Positions 25,112 through 55,925 of a DNA stretch of 64,000 bases are shown here, one piece after another. This DNA is from Enchytraeus crypticus (taxonomy: Eukaryota > Annelida > Clitellata > Enchytraeida > Enchytraeidae), in contig CAJHZI010000258.1 in the NCBI GenBank assembly GCA_905160935.1, forward strand, positions 680,501-744,500, written 5' to 3'. Made by a program: the position numbers and the translations under genes. The stretch's first letter is position 1, and every line of letters starts with the position of its first letter. The notes beneath the pieces were generated by a model. The model did not search any database, was not told the origin of the DNA, and saw nothing but the letters and a program-made list of their open reading frames with translations.

Positions 25112-25255
25112 CGCATATTGAATCATAATTCAGTATTCGTATTGAGTCGCATATTAAATCATAATTCAGTATTCGTATTGAGTCGCTTATTGAATCATAA
25201 TTCAGTATTCGTATTGAGTCGCATATTAAATCATAATTCAGTATTCGTATTGAGC
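25112..25255. repeat. Four tandem copies of a 36-bp unit
   Basis: Unit TCGCATATTGAATCATAATT plus CAGTATTCGTATTGAG; 144 bases, more than 95 per cent alike by eye. Confidence 0.93.
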
Positions 25256-25318
25256 AAGTAAGTCATAGCAGCAAGTCCACAGGTTTTACTGTGTAACAGT
25301 TGCATTTTACAATAACTG

Positions 25319-25489
25319 AGGTGGGTCCCCATTGCCATCCTCAGCTCCTGCCTTAGTCGATCGCCTCTTACGTACAAACAGCGGATTGTTTGCGGTTTCC
25401 CTATTCTGCAGTGGTCCAACCACTCCCGAGTACAAAAGGGGAATCAATCACTTAAGACATGCACAATTAAAACGGATTAAAACCTACCG
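25319..25489 (-). mobile_element. SINE4 5' part flanked by a 39-bp direct repeat
   Basis: Minus-strand copy of the SINE4 head (GTGGTTGGACCACTGCAGAA ... GGGGACCCACC), 171 bases. The identical 39-bp sequence beginning CAGGTTTTACTGTGTAACAG lies at 25280-25318 and 25490-25528, exactly at its borders. Confidence 0.75.
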
Positions 25490-26097
25490 CAGGTTTTACT
25501 GTGTAACAGTTGCATTTTACAATAACTGGTTGCATTCAGATGGCATGGAAACGCTGCAGCAGAAATATTTCAGCTCAATGTAGACTCAATGCAAAGATAA
25601 ACAGCACTCAGTTATAAACAAGGGATTCATTCAACAATACAATCTTTTCGTGTGACGAGCGGATCAGAGAATTTAGCAGGTGGGTGAATCAGGCAGGGAG
25701 CAATGCTAGGCACTTGGCACAGGAAATCCTGTAACTCCGCGGGAAAGTGCTTTTTAGAAGCTGCTTAATATCAATATTGTTTTAATGGAGAGGAACGATA
25801 GGCCCACCTAAACTCTATCTGCTTTTTATATTTACAGATTTGAGTTTCATGCTAAGCCGGTATCGTTATGTGACGTAGTCGTAACCAATGCAAAGAAGAT
25901 ATACGTGTATTAGGAAAACACACTTTGTTTAAGGCAAGCAAGAAAGGAAATTTGTTTTTTAAAGTCGAAGAAGAAGAATAAGCGTAAGTCTTATTATATG
26001 GTTTTGATACTTGCGTATTTTATTTTATAATAACTGAGTCCTGTCATTTCATCCTTGCATTTGAACAGTTTTACTTGATATAATTAATATATTCTAG

Positions 26098-26485
26098 GAT
26101 TCCCCTTTTGTGCTCGGGAGTGGTTGGACCACTGCAGAATAGGGAAACCGCAAACAATCCGCTGCTTGTACGTAAGAGGCGAGCGACTAAGGCAGGAGCT
26201 GAGGATGTCAATGGGGACCCTCCTCACCACGAAATATTATCCCCAGGATTAAATGGCAATTAATCCATCTAACTGAGGAAGGCAACGGGAAGCCACCTCA
26301 GAAGCCATTCTTCTCCCAAGCTATAAGCTACATAAGGTATGAATAAGGCATAGACTTTGTGAAGTGATTAACTTGTTGATCTAAGGAGTGCTCTTATGGA
26401 GCGAGAAGCAGACTTTGAGTATGAATATGTATCTTGAACCTGCGACTTGGCAGTGCACTGAAGAAAGAGAGAGAGAGAGAGAGAA
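26098..26485 (+). mobile_element. SINE4, most complete copy, with (GA)n tail
   Basis: It runs from CCCCTTTTGTGCTCGGGAGTGG to CCTGCGACTTGGCAGTGCAC, then (GA)n. The copy at 13201 matches along its length. No coding capacity; no clear Pol III boxes. Confidence 0.85.
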
Positions 26486-26763
26486 TCTAGAATATAATTT
26501 ATACCTTCTTAAGCTTATATTCTCTCTTTGCCAAAGGAAATATCAATCCATTCTAAGAGTTCGGCGTCGTTCAAACAAAGGTTATAATTATCTTAACTTG
26601 GCTGCGAATAAAAATCAAATAATCAACAGCGAAAAATGTCCAACACACTTGTAGACCTATGTGATTGTAATATGCTAATAAACAACGACATCTCATCCTA
26701 AAGTTAAATTTAAAAATTAGGCCTATATTTTTAATACTTAACATGTAGATAATAGACATCAGA

Positions 26764-26898
26764 AAACGTCAGAAAGGGCATTCGGTTGGTGAGAGCCTAA
26801 GCTCCAGAAATTGCTACAAAAACTTAAACGAATGGATGAAGTCGATTCGTATCCCGACCCTAGTTAAACTGGAATTTAAGGGAAGATGATGATGATGT
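26764..26898 (+). mobile_element. SINE3, 5'-truncated
   Basis: It starts at AACGTCAGAAAGGGCATTCG and ends CCCTAGTTAAACTGGAATTT, (ATG)n. Confidence 0.75.
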
Positions 26899-26899
26899 A

Positions 26900-27709
26900 G
26901 TTAATAGACAAGCTGTCATAAGTTCATGGATTAGTTCTAATAGAAGGGTTAGGGATACGGTAAGGGTTTTGGTAGTGTCCGATGTTTAAGGTTAATAAAA
27001 ATTTTAAATTACATCACGAGTTCTTGTATTAAACAAGTCCTCAAGTTTTCACTTTTAATTTCTATTTATTATTTGCTCAGCAAACTATGATGAAAATTAA
27101 GCCACGGAATTATTATTTAATAATGCTCCTAAGAATTCCAGTATTCGTGAGATGATTATTTGGTGAGAGAGTGCATCTAAGAATTTCCAAAGAGAAGGGG
27201 GGCTGGATTCTTAAAATCTTTCGGTCACTTGTCTTATAAAGTTTGATTGGAAAATTAAGCACACACGGTACTAATGGGTTATAATGGTGAGATTGTTATA
27301 TTTTCTATATTCTCGAGGGAGAGATGTCCCTCCCATCCATATATTACGAACACCCGGACCTGGGCAAGACACAAGGGCCTGTGGTAATTCAGATTTTCCA
27401 TGAAGCCATTCCTGATAGCATTTTAGATTGATTGATTGCCAGCAGTTGACGATGAACGCTAGGCACACCTGTACTATTGGAGCAACATCTGTTGGGAACA
27501 AAACTATTTGTTAGTAAACTAGCAACCTTGTATCTGGAAAAGGTAAATAGATTTAATAACTAGTAATAGAGGTCTAAAGTGCTTGATTCTTACGATTTAC
27601 GATGATTTCATGAACGTTGATTACAGTGGCTATAATTGCCAGCGTATGATTATGCTAGGGTATATATTCTACCAGTTAATTTCATCAAAGTTTATTGTAT
27701 ACATATATA

Positions 27710-27777
<68 letters not shown>

Positions 27778-29050
27778 ATGCCCTACGCGAGTCACACTAT
27801 CGTCACTGATTGTGCAACCGGGCATAGAAATTCGCAAAAAAATTCCACAGAATTACTTTTTTATTTATTTTGTTTCCTCTGTAACTCTGTATACGACTAT
27901 TCCATTGTAATTGTGTGTATATTGCGAGTTATTCACTACTAAAAGTTCAGAAGAAAACCTACTTTAAACATTGCTATGCAAAATGTAAGAAAATAGTGTA
28001 GGCAATAATTCTGTCAATAACTTGGAAGTGTGCTGATTTCTCTAGACTAAAACTAAAGAAGTAGATGAAAACATACTGAAGCATTATGTATCTAATTTAT
28101 GTGATTTTCAGTGAAATAAATTCTGTATTTCCTTAAATAGCCTAATAAGTGCTAAAATCTTACCTACACTGTATATCTAGCATGGTAACTAACAAAATCT
28201 AATTATTTTCGGTTCAAGACATTAACTGTAGTGTGGCTCAATAAATACCTAAGGATAATGCTTCAAAATATTTTGGAAACCAAGTTTCTCAATTGGGTAG
28301 GAGTAAATATTTAATTTGATGACGATTAAACTTTTTATTGTTAGTCACACTGTTTTGTAAAATTTAAGATCAAGCATTCCTATTGAAGCAAACGAGTCGA
28401 AACGACTGTTTCACATTCCAGAAACGTTAGAAGTGGTGTTTGGAGAATAGGAGAGAGACTTTGCCTAGGTTAAAGCCAGCGAACGTTGGGATTTTATCTT
28501 GTTCAAACAATATCACAACAATGCTAGGTTCGCATAATTCTTCCTCTAAATTCAGACACCACATTCAAGCTGCTGGCCTGAACATGGTAGCTACATGCCT
28601 AAGACTGCTTATAACAAAAACAATTGATCAACCTAAGCTGTTAAACTGCAGCATTTTATTTGCCTTGGACTGTGAAATATGATAGGATTACTGGTCTGGA
28701 AGAATCAGAGTAAAACTAGCAAATTTTACAGAAAGTCAACTTTATAAATGAGCTGTTTGTCTGCTATTTAGTGTTTGGAAAATATCGCTTAGTTTTCAGA
28801 CCGACTTGTTTTCAGACATTGTCTTGTACGAGTTGCCTCAATTAAGATCTATATTTTATTTTTTTATTCTGACGTTGCCAGTGGTCACAAATCCAAATAT
28901 CTACTCTTTTCGAATAGTTTACTACTGAATTATCATACCCTGGACATAAGTTACTAAAATAATGTCCAGTATATTTGCAACAACTTCGTATTTAGTTTTG
29001 AAATTATAAACGATATAATAAAAGCAATTAAACTAACCATAATAAAAATT
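26900..29050. other. Intergenic, no gene seen
   Basis: Only (TA)n at 27714. Short open frames near 27271-27501 (minus) and 28440-28682 (plus) have no recognisable domains. Confidence 0.5.
27714..27775. repeat. (TA)n tract
   Basis: About 60 bases of TA; open frames across it are artefacts. Confidence 0.95.
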
Positions 29051-29055
29051 AATCA

Positions 29056-29260
29056 TATGATGATGGTGATAGTGGTGGTGGTGGTAACGATGACGATGAC
29101 GATGATGATTATGATAATGACGATGATGATTATGATGAAGATGATGATGATGATGATGATGATGATAATGATGATGACGATGATGATAATGACTATAATG
29201 ATGATGATGTTATTATGATGATTATGATGAAGAAAACGACGACGACGACGATGATTTGGT
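29056..29260. repeat. (GAT)n/(GAC)n compound microsatellite
   Basis: Degenerate GAT/GAC/TAT triplets over 200 bases. Confidence 0.9.
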
Positions 29261-30403
29261 AATTTTGCAAGACCTAACTTAAAAATAAAAGCAACACGAT
29301 TCGGAATATGTATAGTATGTATACAAGACATTTAATAAAATTACAGTTTTATTCCATTACTTACATTCGCTCAGCAAACTTCTTTACAATGAATGACATG
29401 CAGAAACTGCTATAAAATTATATCAGTCAGATTTATATTCACGAAATCAGAATATGTACGCACATATGTACGTAGGTGTAAGTACGTAAATAAGTACATA
29501 GATACTAGCACAAACGTAGTAGTACCGATATAGTAGTAAATAGTAAACAGTACGTACTGACTTGGCATTCATGAAGTCTAATCTATGCGACTTAAAGTTA
29601 AATGAACGTAAGTAGACTATGTCATCAATTCTAAACAATAGACTAGAACTGTAATTAGAATCCTGCCTAAAATTAATATAAACATTGTTCGTAAGAATAT
29701 TTACAAGAACACCTGTACAATCGTATCTGAGCTTTTGTATACACGCATGTTAATGCCCTTGTGTGCAAGTGCACACATTTAGAGCTTAATTAAATAAGGA
29801 AATAATTCAATTTTTAAATGCCATAACAGAAAATCATCGGAATATTGTGGAGAAAACTAATTTACTGAAATTGACGCATCATCTATAATACATCCTTAGT
29901 ACTGCATTGGGAAATTATTTTATATCAATTGTCTGCAATATCTAAGATGTTTAATATTAAAATACTTCAACTTCAAAGTAGGCCTACAGTTGAGTGATTT
30001 TTCCTCAAGTAGGAGAATTAAATGAAGTGGGCACCAACGTCAATTCAACTTGGTGAACAGCCCTTTCATAGAAAATAAAGTCATACATTAAAATTTATGA
30101 AAACAGGATACAGAAATAAATTGATATCTGACATAATTATTGCTATTAAAATTATTGAATTTTCAAATTTCTACGAATCCGTGTCATCGTTGAAAATAAA
30201 TCAAAATATTTGGTCAGAATAAAAAATAATAATCTGAATATTTAGTAACACACTGAATGATAAAATTTAAAAAATAATACTACCAGGAATCGATGCTATA
30301 GATTTTATAGAAGTGATAGAATTTCAAGCTACACAATTTGTCAATTAGCAGGATGTTATAATTCCATAACACATGGGTTCATCCAAATTATAAGTTTATA
30401 ATA

Positions 30404-30432
30404 AAAAAAGCCTCGAATTAACTTCGAGGTCG
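30404..30432. other. Short hairpin downstream of the ETS gene
   Basis: CCTCGAA-TTAAC-TTCGAGG, a 7-bp perfect stem after an A-rich run, 0.46 kb beyond the stop codon. Confidence 0.6.
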
Positions 30433-30696
30433 ACTGTCTATTAAGCGATAAAATAAATAATTAAATCAGTTACACAAAATTAGTTACACAGCATAGCATC
30501 ATCATTGTTTGAAGGTTGCAGCCTTTGCTCTTAAAATTGCTTAAATAATTAATAGCTATATTCCCAATAACCCAGACCTGACAGACATTATCTTGAAACA
30601 CACAACAAAATGAAAGTGTCAATTACACAGCGTCATCTGGGTTCTATAATGCTACCATATTGGCAACACTGATTTAGTGAACGCGTTCCCTGATTT

Positions 30697-30880
30697 TAGT
30701 AGAAAAAAGCTAAGGCTAACGTCAGTTTCCTCACTCGAAAGCGATGCCAGTGACGGGCGGGCCCAGGATTTGAACCCAGCACATACTGATCCGCGGTCAA
30801 GTATGAGCCCAGGATATGAACCCCGCACATACTGATTCGCTGTCGAGTATCTTTCCGACTTCGCCACTGGCTCCAGCTAG
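30697..30880 (-). mobile_element. SINE1 with internal duplication, in the ETS gene 3' UTR
   Basis: Same strand as the ETS gene; the head (CTGGAGCCAGTGGCGAAGTC) starts about 15 bases after the stop codon. The B-box segment is duplicated (plus 30759-30800 and 30805-30850), so there are two B-box-like sites. If the transcript runs on, the SINE forms the first part of the 3' UTR. Confidence 0.85.
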
Positions 30881-30892
30881 TTAGAGAAATGA

Positions 30893-49885
<18,993 letters not shown>

Positions 49886-50021
49886 CTGAAAACAATCAGA
49901 AAGATAAATTAATAAGTACACCAAAATTAAATTAAAGTAAAATATAATTGAATAGAAGAGATTGTAGGGGTTTGAATGAAGATATAGTATGGGAGAGAAG
50001 AGTGGAGAAGGTCTATTCAAA

Positions 50022-50066
50022 TACTCATAGTTAAACTGGTATTAAATGGAAGATGATGATGATGAA
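50022..50066 (+). mobile_element. SINE3/LINE B tail fragment
   Basis: CATAGTTAAACTGGTATTAAA followed by (ATG)n, just upstream of the first coding exon of the ETS gene. Confidence 0.4.
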
Positions 50067-50374
50067 TTAGTAAAATATAATTAAGTCAACATTAAGAAGC
50101 ATTCATCTATTTACAGCACTAAAGCAGAGTTTAACGCTAGTTTTGTCTCTCGAGGATGACATCAAATACTGGCAAGCATGATTTTCAACTTCACACCGAT
50201 TGATCAGCAAACGATGACCAGTCTGAAAGTTGTACTTTGAGCATGGCAATAATTTTTCTTCTTCGTATCAAAAATTCAATTTCTAACATCTTTGTTGTGC
50301 TCTTAGAGACTAATATGTGTAACCCAGCATATCATAAGTCCTTATATAAGCTTTAAAAGTAAGTAAACACACGA

Positions 50375-50590
50375 TGTATTGAAACGATCAACTATGTTGA
50401 TATTTATCATTTTTTATACAACATGTGTAAACCGTTATGCAATTTAGACCATTTTCCGTATAACCAGTCTAGGGAATGTCCATGATTTTACTCTCAGATC
50501 AGCGCGGCTGGGATTCGAACCCGCGAAGGTTCAATTTACCTCAGAATCTGTAATTTAAAAGTTAATGACGTTACCACTACGCTATTAAGA
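50375..50590 (-). mobile_element. SINE2
   Basis: B box GGGTTCGAATCCC on the minus strand, GATCTGAGAGTAAAATC, and the ATAAATATCAACATAGTTGA end. Confidence 0.8.
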
Positions 50591-50599
50591 ATTTCTAAT

Positions 50600-52290
50600 T
50601 GTACTGTTCTGCAAAACACACCCTTTGTCAGAAAACAGATCTCACCGACATCATGGTCCCAAGCACTAATGGGCTGAACGGTGAACATTTCTAATTCTAA
50701 GTAGAGTGACTATTAAAAAATATAGCTGTAATTCGCTTTTTATCTGTTGCAAATATTATGCCGTCAATTACTTTTCATATTGTGCTAAAAATTACACCAA
50801 ACCCGACCTCTCGTTTGTTTGCATAAAGAAAATAATTAAATCAATAGTCAAGTCAGTTGCACGCAGGTGATCCAGAATTCTGATAAGCATTGTGACGTTA
50901 GTTAACATAGTATAGGCAAGTTGAATAAATTATTTTGTAAAAGAATCATACGAAATTGTTCATTTTAGGCACAATCTTTCATTTATAGCGATAAGATCAC
51001 TGGCCAGGCTATGATTTATTTTCACCTTCTCGACATAAGTTGTAGCTTGTAGTGGTTTCAGGTTCTATTTAAACAATGCGTTAAGAATTATGAGGACGAA
51101 GTAGACAGGTTATTTCTTAAGGAAGATACTTAAAATTAGCAAAAAGATAACTAGGAAGTTAAAGATCAAAGTATCTCTAAGACTTTTTCAACTTCATTTA
51201 AGACAACGCATTCAAAAGTATATATACCAAATAAAGCAGAGCGTATAGACAAATCTGAGATTTTTTGCTATAGACCTTAGTACCAGTCAGTATACAGTAT
51301 AATGAGATTTAATTTTTAAAATTTCTGAAAATTTTAGACACTGAGAATTTTGTTTTACTGATTGTTAAAATTATTAAGATTAAATTATTAAGATTTTACT
51401 GCTTGTTCAGAATATTAATAGCATATTTACTTCATTCGTGCCACCTTTCGCTATTACCAATTTTAAACATTTGGACAATTTCCCTCAACATTTTGCTCTG
51501 ACAGTTGAATCTAGGCAACTCTCAGTCACATTTTATAACATATAGCAAGGAAGGTCAGGGATCTTGCATTTCAGTTGTTACTCTCGATCCCCCAGTTCCT
51601 TCTGCAGTGAATTATGCAGAGGTTAGTAATTCGGGGCCCATAATTTGGTCTGTGGTCTACAGTGTTCAATTTGGTTAATAACCTTGCAGTCTTCACAGCA
51701 GTTATTTAGTAGTAGGTAGCTTGGGTGAGTCAACTCACCAATACAAAAATCGACATTCTTCTGACCGTAACGTTAAACACTTCGAACTAATAGCTGCTGA
51801 CGGTCTGTGATCAGCATATGAATATCTTATTGCCGATTTAATATTCTCATGGCTTCATCGTCTATGGCCCATAATTACGGCACCTGTTCAGAACGGTATG
51901 TTTATGGACAGGATCGCACGCTAGCAGCAAGCTCAGATAATAAAACGACGAAAATCTTCCCACTGTATATATTCGGCACGGACTCACACAGTGTGTCAGA
52001 GGATGTAGGCTTAAAGTTGGAATAAATAAACCGCTTGGTTCAATGTTTTCTGGAATATTTTGGATGTTGATTAGTATATTACATGTATATAAAACGTGGC
52101 ATTAAACGATTCAATTAAAGCGTAAAATTGAAACATCTTTTCATACATTTCTACAAAATTATAAATAAGAATCAAGATATAAGGTTAACGCTTAGGGCCT
52201 AACTGTAGTGAATTGAAACAATGTTTTATATGTATGTATTGTTTTAGTTGAATAATTGCATGCAATGGATTGATGTTAATGACGAATCAA
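50600..52290. other. Upstream of ETS first coding exon, nothing recognised
   Basis: May contain an untranslated exon or intron of the ETS gene; no confident splice site chosen. Confidence 0.45.
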
Positions 52291-52296
52291 GCAATC

Positions 52297-52375
52297 ATTA
52301 AGAATTTAACGTCCGGATCCTCGTCATAAGGCAATGTCAGGTGCGAATAGTTGTGATGTCTAACCGTAAGCAAAC
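52297..52375. repeat. Unnamed SINE-like core, copy 1
   Basis: AGAATTTAACGTCCGGATCC, TCGTCATAAGGCAATGTCAG. It matches 54820-54880 along about 50 bases and loosely resembles the SINE1 body (TTAACGTCAGTTTCCTC, GATGTCAGTGACG). Confidence 0.5.
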
Positions 52376-52414
52376 TCTGCGAACACGAGCGTATGTCAGC
52401 ACAATAAGTGAAAC

Positions 52415-52424
<10 letters not shown>

Positions 52425-52454
<30 letters not shown>
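52425..52454. repeat. (GA)n run
   Basis: GA repeats; could be the tail of a lost family A/SINE4 copy. Confidence 0.85.
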
Positions 52455-52456
<2 letters not shown>

Positions 52457-52636
52457 TGCAGCATAACAGTCTAACCCATTGCTACATTATTTGAGACATA
52501 TTATTATATTTGTGCTTGAACCCCATTAGAATTTCCTAAAAGTGAGGAACTGGAGTTCTAACATTCAGATGAATTCTTTTGCATTATTTATTTATTCATT
52601 TAACTATTTACTTTATTTATATATTTACAGGCAAGC

Positions 52637-52638
<2 letters not shown>

Positions 52639-52729
<91 letters not shown>

Positions 52730-52736
52730 TGTATGT
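52639..52736. repeat. (TA)n followed by (ATGT)n
   Basis: Pure TA to 52702, then nine units of ATGT. Confidence 0.95.
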
Positions 52737-52834
52737 TAATCACAAGCGCTTGCATAAAGCTCACTTTCTTTCAATGTACCTACCAATTTATCTGAAACTC
52801 CGGATGACTCTCAATGAAACGTGCGTATGCCTAA

Positions 52835-53137
52835 GTAAAGTCCGTAAGAAACGAGGAGCTAATCTCTACCAGCAGTGCAGGAGTCCTGGGATTATCACTA
52901 ATCCTGACTCAGCCACTCCACAAAGTCATCTGGCTGTATGAAAAAGTTCATCTAGCAGGAAATCTGTCGCAGAAGCTAGCATCAGCCATTCAGAGATTGT
53001 TAAACAAGTGTCGCCTGGAGTGTCAGCCAATGGCGAAGCTGCATATATTCACGCAGGCCGTACTGCGTGCAGCCAGAGAAACAGAGACTGCTGCAGCTCT
53101 GCGAGCTTTGGCTGAGATCAAGTGTCAGATGAAATAG
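52835..53137 (+). CDS. Unidentified open frame, protein-like, possible terminal exon or pseudogene piece
   Basis: Open from a stop at 52832 to TAG at 53135-53137. The second half reads KVIWLYEKVHLAGNLSQKLA, then a helical Leu/Ala-rich stretch with LLNKCRLECQPMAKL and ALRALAEIKC. It is GC-richer than the surroundings and looks like an alpha-helical protein, not random AT-rich translation. A possible acceptor (CAGCAGTGCAG) lies at 52870-52880, and AATAAA occurs about 50 bases after the stop. No upstream exon was found, and I do not recognise the family. It lies upstream of the ETS gene on the opposite strand. Confidence 0.4.
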   Translation, partial: VKSVRNEELISTSSAGVLGLSLILTQPLHKVIWLYEKVHLAGNLSQKLASAIQRLLNKCRLECQPMAKLHIFTQAVLRAARETETAAALRALAEIKCQMK

Positions 53138-53199
53138 GGTGTCGGGTTGCCTGCTAGTGTTCCTCAATCAATCAATCAATCAATCAATAAAATCAATCA

Positions 53200-54815
53200 A
53201 TTAGTTAATAGAATAACTATTCAATTAATATCAGTAAATCATAATTATTAGTCTAACTATTTAATCGATCAATTAGTCAATTATCAAGCAATCAGATCAA
53301 TCAATCCCGAACTCTTATCAGACACTTCATCACCATCAGTAAATGTAATGACCAAACCTAACGAAACCGAAAAAATAGTCAAACAACAATGAACTATGGG
53401 CGTAAACAGGTCGATTATTAAATCAAACAAATCAAATTAAACAATAAATAGGCGAAAGAGATTAATATTTAATTAATGCTAGAAACTAGTCGATTTTTAA
53501 ATCGAGACCTAAAAGCCAGTTAGTATTTATGTAAGTTTGAAGTCGCCCAATATTCCAATTTCGGCAGCCGGTATGGTATGGTATTTCAGTGTCTGCAACA
53601 CTGAAATTCCTCACGAAAAATCACTATTAGCTCTGCGCCAACATGATTTCTTTCAGTATTTTAAATTGGATAAAATGAAGCGGAGTGTTACTGCCACTAA
53701 TAATCAGAAGTTTTGCATGTAGGTGTGGAATATAAAAACTTAAGCACATTCATCACCGGCCGGGATTAAAAACACTCACAAATCCAGTGATAGAATTCCC
53801 CGGGGGGTTTATGGGTTCCACGCCCACCTTTTTAGTTGTCAAGGCTAAAATTTATATTGCAATATTATAGAGATTTAAGAGAAAACGAGGTATTTATGTT
53901 CCTTCAATCTACCCCCACCCCCACTTAACTTTTGGAAAACTCTAACACTGCTTCTCTTAGAGGCTCAATGTTTAAGCTATTTCCTCACGATTTATCTATC
54001 TAGAGAATTGATTTGTCGTTTGGCGAACTACTGCGACTGCTTGAAGAAACGTGCAGAGATCATTTCTAAGCTGTGCTGAAACAAGTTGCTATCAAAATGG
54101 CCATCTAACAAATTGTTCTTTCCAAAACGAGCCTTCAAAAAATGTAGATAGCGATAATGCAGTAACAAAATAACTACTGACTAGCTTTCTTAATTCTTAA
54201 AAAAAGATGCTTTGGAACTATCAACGAATCTTTGTAAGGCCATGCCAATATTCCTCTTCTGTATGTGCGTAGGTCTGAATGGCACACATTTAAATCTGGC
54301 ACCATAACAAAATATTGCACTTTTGGGAGGCAATCTTTGTATAATATAGTATTCTTACTATTCTACAGCCACTAGCAATGAAGGCAATTTTTATTATTTG
54401 AAGATTGTTTCACCACAAGAAAACGTAAATATTTGCAGGTGACAGTCAAACAATTAAAGCTTTGATGGACATAATAATGATAATATACAAAACACAAAAT
54501 CTGAAGACCTAAGCTACCAATGAAGTTATATTTCCCGGATATAACATTACCATAAGCCACTATTATAGCATAACATTACTACTACCTTTTATTTTGTTTT
54601 ATTATCCCCTTCTAGCCTAGCATGTTTGGGTTATGCTTTGTCATGACATATTATGCTATTTTTGCAAAGTTATTGTAATTGTTTGCATTGGTAGTATAAA
54701 CTTTAGTATTTTATATAATGGCTCTCAGAATCAAGCTTTTACATGTAATTTATCTCGCCTCAGATAATATAACCATTAATAATCAACACGCATAAATTAA
54801 TCAATAAATCAATCA
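53200..54815. other. No gene seen
   Basis: (AATC)n at 53164-53190 and AT-rich unique-looking sequence. Confidence 0.5.
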
Positions 54816-54819
54816 ATGA

Positions 54820-54880
54820 GAATTTAACGCCCGGTTCCTCGCCATAAGGCAATTTCAGGGACGTTCTTACAAACTCTGTA
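54820..54880. repeat. Unnamed SINE-like core, copy 2
   Basis: GAATTTAACGCCCGGTTCCT, GCCATAAGGCAATTTCAGGG; the pair of 52297-52375. Confidence 0.5.
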
Positions 54881-55189
54881 CAAACAGACGCCAAACCAAC
54901 ACGCGATGACGACTGAGTATACAATAGCTACACGAGAAAGCGAAATAAAAACAGTGCAAGTTCAATTTACAAGGAAAGAGGACCAAAATTTAAATTCTAA
55001 TATTTTATATCTCAGTCTTCTAACTAGCGAATAAGACAACACCATTGAAGCAGTTAAATTCACTTATTAGGCTTCGATTTGAAATCAATAAGATAGAGGT
55101 TCTACTTTAAGTCCCTTCCGTCACACATATATCCGTAAGAGAGATGGAAATGGCCGTTAAACTTATCTTTATTTACCTTTTAATCGTTT

Positions 55190-55400
55190 AGCTATCAACC
55201 TTCCAGCCTATTACAATCCTGGCCACACTCGGCCACATGTAAAGGAGAGCCGATAGAAAGCGGTAACGTTTACACGCCGTTAATCACACAATCTTGCGCC
55301 GTTCTCCTGGCTCCTGCCCCTAATGAGAAGCGACATTTGACATCCAGCGGCAGCTGATCGGACGCTCTATACGATCATGGACTTCTCGTGTGATCTGAAA
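55190..55400. other. Candidate conserved non-coding island
   Basis: About 200 bases of balanced composition (CCACACTCGGCCACATGTAA, CATCCAGCGGCAGCTGATCG) without an open frame or known repeat, upstream of the ETS gene. Confidence 0.25.
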
Positions 55401-55584
55401 GAATCGTAACATTAGCATCAAAGCTCGACTTAATTTAATATCAATTTTATTTACTTCATTTTCCCTTGGTGGTTGGTTGAATGCTAATTTCATTGCAGGG
55501 AGAATCGTTGGTCTGCTTTCGATTCACCATTTCTACCGAGTTCTGTTTTAATGTTTTATTACAATGCTACGAGATTATATTCGG

Positions 55585-55587
<3 letters not shown>

Positions 55588-55649
<62 letters not shown>

Positions 55650-55678
55650 ATATATATACATTACATATATATATATAT

Positions 55679-55754
<76 letters not shown>

Positions 55755-55851
55755 GTAAGTGTGTGTGTATGTATACATATAATATATACACATGTATACT
55801 TCCTTATTTGTATATACATGTATATATATATGTATATATTTATGTATATAT

Positions 55852-55924
<73 letters not shown>

Positions 55925-55925
55925 A
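55588..55925. repeat. Compound (TA)n/(GT)n microsatellite
   Basis: (TA)n at 55588-55640 and 55664-55710, (GT)n at 55711-55750, mixed TATG, then (TA)n at 55853-55894 and (GT)n at 55893-55922. Confidence 0.95.

Noticed and set aside
27271-27501. 76-residue minus frame with Cys-rich segment
   Set aside because: No recognisable domain and no splice context; frame length is within chance.
28440-28682. 80-residue plus frame as a transposase fragment
   Set aside because: No catalytic or helix-turn-helix motif could be seen in any frame.
29053-29331. Ile-rich minus-strand frame
   Set aside because: Translation of a (GAT)n microsatellite.
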